A DNA stretch of 64,000 nt from Streptomyces sp. NBC_00370 (GTDB taxonomy: Bacteria > Actinomycetota > Actinomycetes > Streptomycetales > Streptomycetaceae): the NCBI RefSeq assembly GCF_036084755.1, contig NZ_CP107968.1, positions 8,192,001 to 8,256,000 of the forward strand, written 5' to 3'. The number at the start of each line of letters is the position of its first letter. Position 1 is the stretch's first letter. Below, in pieces: positions 60,971 to 64,000 of the stretch. Under the pieces are notes generated by a model. It worked only from the letters and a program-made list of their open reading frames with translations, ran no database searches and had not been told where the DNA came from. Made by a program: the position numbers and the translations under genes.

Positions 60971-61603
60971 ATGCCGCTCCACCACGCCGTGCTCGCCCTG
61001 TTGACCCAGCGGCCTAACCACGGATACGAACTCAAGGCCCGGTTCGAGGAAACCATCGGCCCTCAGTGGGGTGGGCTCAACATCGGTCACCTCTACCAGA
61101 TCCTCGAACGGCTGGTCCGTGACGGCTATGTCTCGCGCTCGCAGATCACGCAGGCGGACCGGCCCGACAAGAACCTCTACACGCTCACCGAGGCCGGCGA
61201 GACGGAGTTGCGCGCCTGGGCCACCACGCCCTGGGTACGCGTCGGCGGCTTCCGCGACGAGCTGTTCCTGAAGCTCCTCGGCGCTGTCGCCCTGGGCCCT
61301 CAGGTGCTCGACGGGCTGATCGAGGCGCAGCGGCAGACGTACCTGTCCGAACTCGCGGGCCTGGCACGGCAACGGCGGGCCCATTCAGCCGAGCCCCTGG
61401 TCGCCGTTCTGATCGACGCCGCCATCGCACACACCAAGGCCGACCTCGGACTGCTGGACAGTGCGGCGCGGCACCTGGGCCCACTCGCCACCGCGCACGG
61501 CCAACAGGGACAGGGCCAGCCGCAGGTGCGCGAGCAGACGAAGACCGGTACGACCGACCCCGGCGACGACGGAACGACGCCACCGCGGGCGGCCTCCGCG
61601 TAG
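60971..61603 (+). CDS. PadR family regulator
   Basis: This 210-residue protein opens with the PadR winged helix: LHHAVLALLTQRPNHGYELK, then LNIGHLYQILERLVRDGYV and DKNLYTLTEAGETELRAWA. The C-terminal part (Vir_C-like dimerisation helices) follows, with a polar tail from about 175. GGGAGG precedes the ATG at 60971. It is divergent from the ABC ATPase/permease pair, which it most likely represses; PadR proteins commonly control such drug-responsive exporters. Confidence 0.93.
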   Translation: MPLHHAVLALLTQRPNHGYELKARFEETIGPQWGGLNIGHLYQILERLVRDGYVSRSQITQADRPDKNLYTLTEAGETELRAWATTPWVRVGGFRDELFLKLLGAVALGPQVLDGLIEAQRQTYLSELAGLARQRRAHSAEPLVAVLIDAAIAHTKADLGLLDSAARHLGPLATAHGQQGQGQPQVREQTKTGTTDPGDDGTTPPRAASA

Positions 61604-61654
61604 CGGCGGAACGTAGCGGACGTCCGGTGCCCGGCCTGCCCGGTGCGACGTGCG

Positions 61655-62326
61655 TCAGCGCCGGGGGAGCACGCCCAGGAGAGTCGCGGTCAGGGCCTGC
61701 CTCAAGTAGTCCTTCAGCTCCAAGTGGAACCGGGCCAGGTCGGGTTCGGCCTGGTAGGCCGCCTGCAAGCTGGGTGGCGGTGTGCTGTACGCCGACAGCG
61801 CGCCGGCCATGACCATGGTTTGCAGGCTGAACAGTGTCGCGTTCTCGCCCAGTTCCGGCAGGTACTTCTGGATCAGCGCGGTCATCGCGGTCAGGCGGTC
61901 CAGAGAGGCGCGCTTGTAGCGCGCCACGACCTCGACGGAGACGTTGTGTTCCAGGACGCTGCCCTGCGCGCCGAAGAGTTCGCACAGCGCCAATCGGCCG
62001 GAGAGTGAGCGGCTGAGGATCTCGGCCACCGCTGTCGCTCGCTCGGCCATGGGGTGATTCTCGTCGACGCCGTCGGTCAACTCGGCTGCCAGCTCCGTCA
62101 GCCACTCCTGCAGGAAGCGGTCCAGCAGTTCCAGCAGCACGGCCTCGCGCGACTCGAAGTAGCGCAGCACGTTCGGCTTCGCCAGCCCTACCCGGCGGCT
62201 GAGCTCGTTCAGGGTGACCGCGGCCACGGGCATCTCATCGAGCATCGCCGACGCCATGTCGAGGATCGCCCGTCGGCGGATCTCCCGCTGCTCTTCGGTC
62301 CGCGCCCGCTGGAAAGTCACGCTCAC
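61655..62326 (-). CDS. TetR family regulator
   Basis: This 223-residue repressor has its helix-turn-helix at about 15-65 (MPVAAVTLNELSRRVGLAKP, NVLRYFESREAVLLELLDRF). The sensor domain begins about residue 85 (ERATAVAEILSRSLSGRLAL). The start is GTG at 62326. It is divergent from a short-chain dehydrogenase gene, and three TACC-N3-GGTA-type palindromes lie between them. One of these covers the -35 element of the dehydrogenase promoter. Confidence 0.93.
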   Translation of the reverse strand: MSVTFQRARTEEQREIRRRAILDMASAMLDEMPVAAVTLNELSRRVGLAKPNVLRYFESREAVLLELLDRFLQEWLTELAAELTDGVDENHPMAERATAVAEILSRSLSGRLALCELFGAQGSVLEHNVSVEVVARYKRASLDRLTAMTALIQKYLPELGENATLFSLQTMVMAGALSAYSTPPPSLQAAYQAEPDLARFHLELKDYLRQALTATLLGVLPRR

Positions 62327-62339
62327 CAGCCTAACTTAA

Positions 62340-62406
62340 GTACCTGCGGTACGTTGACAACGTACCGGGAGTACTTTAACGTTGTCGGCACAAGATACCT
62401 TCGGTA
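62340..62406. promoter_or_regulatory. SDR promoter with TetR operators
   Basis: TTGACA (62354-62359) and TAACGT (62377-62382) are 17 bp apart. TTGACA lies in the centre of the perfect palindrome GGTACGTTGACAACGTACC (62348-62366). GTACC-TGC-GGTAC (62340-62352) overlaps its left arm, and TACC-TTC-GGTA is at 62396-62406. Confidence 0.75.
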
Positions 62407-62429
62407 CGTTATTTGGACGGGAGTCCGAC

Positions 62430-63392
62430 ATGGGCGAGAAGTGGACGACGGCGAACATTCCGGACCAGCGCGGGCGGGTGGCCGTGGTGACGGGCGCCAA
62501 CACCGGACTGGGGTACGAGACCGCCAAGGCGCTCGCCGGGCGCGGGGCGTCCGTGGTGCTCGCGGTGCGCAACGTCGAGAAGGGCGAGCAGGCAGCGGCC
62601 CGTATGACCGGCGACGTGAGCGTGCAGGCGCTGGACCTGACCTCGCTCGACTCCGTCCGGACCGCGGCGGCGGCGCTGCGGTCCCGGCTCGGCCGGATCG
62701 ACCTGCTGATCAACAACGCGGGCGTGATGTACACCCCGAAGCAGACCACCCGGGACGGCTTCGAGATGCAGTTCGGCACCAACCACCTCGGCCACTTCGC
62801 GCTCACCGGGCTGCTGCTGGACCTGATGCTGCCGGTGCCCGGCTCGCGTGTGGTGACGGTCAGCAGCACCGGTCACCGCATCCGGGCCGCGATCCACTTC
62901 GACGACCTGCAGTGGGAGCGCACGTACGGCCGGGCCGCCGCCTACGGTCAGTCCAAGCTGGCCAACCTGATGTTCACGTACGAGCTGCAGCGCCGGCTCG
63001 CCGCGCACGGCACCACCGTCGCGGTGGCCGCGCACCCCGGCCTGTCCAGCACCGAGCTCGCCCGCAACTCCCCTGCGGCCCTCCGGATTCCGCTCACCTG
63101 GCTCGCACCGCTGATCACCCAGACACCAGCGATGGGCGCGCTGCCGACCCTGCGCGCGGCCACCGACCCCGCCACGCTCGGCGGTCAGTACTACGGTCCC
63201 GGCGGCCGCAACGAGATCAAGGGTCACCCCCGGCTGGTCACCTCCAGCCCGGATTCGTACGAGGTGGCCGTCCAGCAGCGGCTGTGGGCCGTCTCCGAAG
63301 ACCTCACCGGAGTGACGTTCCCCGACGTCCGCCCCAAGCAGAACTCGCTTCCGACGGGGCCTGCGAATCAGCTCGCCACACGGCGGCTCTGA
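62430..63392 (+). CDS. Short-chain dehydrogenase/reductase
   Basis: This 320-residue SDR has the nucleotide-binding loop TGANTGLG, NNAG at the fourth strand, a catalytic Ser in VTVSSTGHRI, and Tyr and Lys in AAYGQSKLANL. FGTNHLGHFALTGLLLDLML is typical of the retinol-dehydrogenase-like/WW-domain-oxidoreductase branch, common in actinobacteria. I chose the ATG at 62430, with GGGAG seven bases before; the frame opens at 62382. The operator layout predicts strong induction when the TetR protein binds its ligand, perhaps the substrate. Confidence 0.93.
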   Translation: MGEKWTTANIPDQRGRVAVVTGANTGLGYETAKALAGRGASVVLAVRNVEKGEQAAARMTGDVSVQALDLTSLDSVRTAAAALRSRLGRIDLLINNAGVMYTPKQTTRDGFEMQFGTNHLGHFALTGLLLDLMLPVPGSRVVTVSSTGHRIRAAIHFDDLQWERTYGRAAAYGQSKLANLMFTYELQRRLAAHGTTVAVAAHPGLSSTELARNSPAALRIPLTWLAPLITQTPAMGALPTLRAATDPATLGGQYYGPGGRNEIKGHPRLVTSSPDSYEVAVQQRLWAVSEDLTGVTFPDVRPKQNSLPTGPANQLATRRL

Positions 63393-64000
63393 GATTCGGG
63401 CATCGGCGCGGTGGCGAGGCGTTGGCCGTTGCGGGCTGCGGCAGCCTTGGCCCAGCTGCTGGTGGAGAGGGCGCCGAGCGCGAGCGCGACGAGTCCGCAG
63501 CCTCCGAGGACGGCCCAGGCTGTGCGGCTCGAGTGGATGAAGTCGGCGCCGGTGCCGGCCACGATCGAGCCGGTGACGGCGACGCCGATGGAGATGCCGA
63601 ACTGGCGGGCGCTGGCGGCGAGCGCGCCGGCGACACCGACCTGGTCGGCCGGCAGTCCGGAGATGGCGGTGTTGGTGATCGGCGGGGTGATCAGGCCCGC
63701 GCCGAGGCCGAATACGGCGTAGGCGGCCAGCAGGTAGACGCTCTCGGTGTGCGCGGTCAGGGGGACGAGAAGGAAGCCGCCGACGGCGAGCAGCGCGCCG
63801 CCCAGCGTGAGGGGGAGGCGGGCGCCCTGGGAGGCGAGAAGCCGCCCGGAGAGATGGGCGGCGACGGCCTGGCCCACGGCCAGCGGGATGATCATCAGCC
63901 CGGCGTGCAGGGGGCTGAAGTGGCGCTGGTCCTGGAGATAGAGGGTGTTGAGGAACAGGAATCCGCCGAGGGCGGCCGACATCACGACGGAGATCGTGTT
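63368..64000 (-). CDS. MFS transporter, 5' end beyond window
   Basis: The C-terminal half (about 210 residues) of a DHA2-type exporter. The frame is open to the window edge. Segments LGGFLFLNTLYLQDQRHFSP, LTLGGALLAVGGFLLVPLTA and AAYAVFGLGAGLITPPITNT match the second half of 14-helix pumps; PADQVGVAGALAASARQFGI is the conserved late loop. Its 3' end overlaps the 3' end of the convergent SDR gene by 25 bases. Confidence 0.9.
   Translation of the reverse strand, partial: NTISVVMSAALGGFLFLNTLYLQDQRHFSPLHAGLMIIPLAVGQAVAAHLSGRLLASQGARLPLTLGGALLAVGGFLLVPLTAHTESVYLLAAYAVFGLGAGLITPPITNTAISGLPADQVGVAGALAASARQFGISIGVAVTGSIVAGTGADFIHSSRTAWAVLGGCGLVALALGALSTSSWAKAAAARNGQRLATAPMPESQSRRVAS

Noticed and set aside
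1..64000. Insertion sequences, integrases, tRNA or rRNA genes
   Set aside because: No transposase or integrase text, no cloverleaf with anticodon arm and no ribosomal RNA signature was seen in reading the window; a short tRNA could still be missed by eye.

Overview
The window is GC-rich DNA, by eye about 70% G+C, with frequent GTG starts, purine-rich ribosome sites, several probable leaderless genes, dense families of TetR, LysR, LacI, PadR and XRE regulators, sugar ABC operons without their own ATPase, secreted glycosidases and a modular NRPS/PKS. This points to Streptomyces or a close relative. No rRNA, tRNA, CRISPR array, integrase or complete insertion sequence was recognised, so it reads as chromosomal accessory DNA.

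Layout. 1-6430: end of a DUF1152-type gene, a LysR regulator divergent from two aldo/keto reductases, a TetR remnant, a small GlsB-type membrane protein, a RibD-type reductase and an EamA exporter. 6535-10792 (minus): a PobA-type flavin hydroxylase with an unusual O-methyltransferase fusion, and a secreted GH43 enzyme. 10914-15979 (minus): two half-ABC exporters forming an asymmetric heterodimer behind an apparent leader-peptide attenuator, and an MGT-type glycosyltransferase. 16236-31598 (plus): a nucleotidyltransferase-like gene, an NRPS (C-A-PCP-TE), a 3101-residue NRPS-PKS (A-PCP-C-A[Pro]-PCP-KS-KR-ACP-TE, no AT) and an Fe(II)/2-oxoglutarate oxygenase. 31644-33907: small membrane proteins, a GNAT and an HD protein. 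34245-42768: a LacI-controlled sugar operon (binding protein, two permeases, GH130, GH13, phosphomannomutase). 42822-48734: small enzymes, a GH31 protein with two carbohydrate-binding modules and a secreted ricin-like protein. 48889-56814: regulator/transporter/oxidoreductase pairs and assorted enzymes. 56896-64000: a broken TetR gene, a MacB/FtsX-type ABC pair with PadR regulator, and a TetR/SDR pair plus a partial MFS gene with conspicuous operators.

The centrepiece is the assembly line at 17340-31598. A starter adenylation module, a proline-type module (by-eye specificity code DVQFIAHVVK), a KS-KR extension and a TauD-type oxygenase would give a beta-hydroxy acid built from proline plus one malonate unit. 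A separate C-A-PCP-TE protein could acylate that hydroxyl. This is the logic known for the branched detoxin/rimosamide depsipeptides. The assignment is inferred from domain order; no sequence search was possible.

Upstream, the glycosyltransferase and the drug-type ABC exporter with its leader ORF look like a resistance block. The sugar operon combines a possible glycoside phosphorylase with a hexose-phosphate mutase, which would feed sugar 1-phosphate into metabolism.
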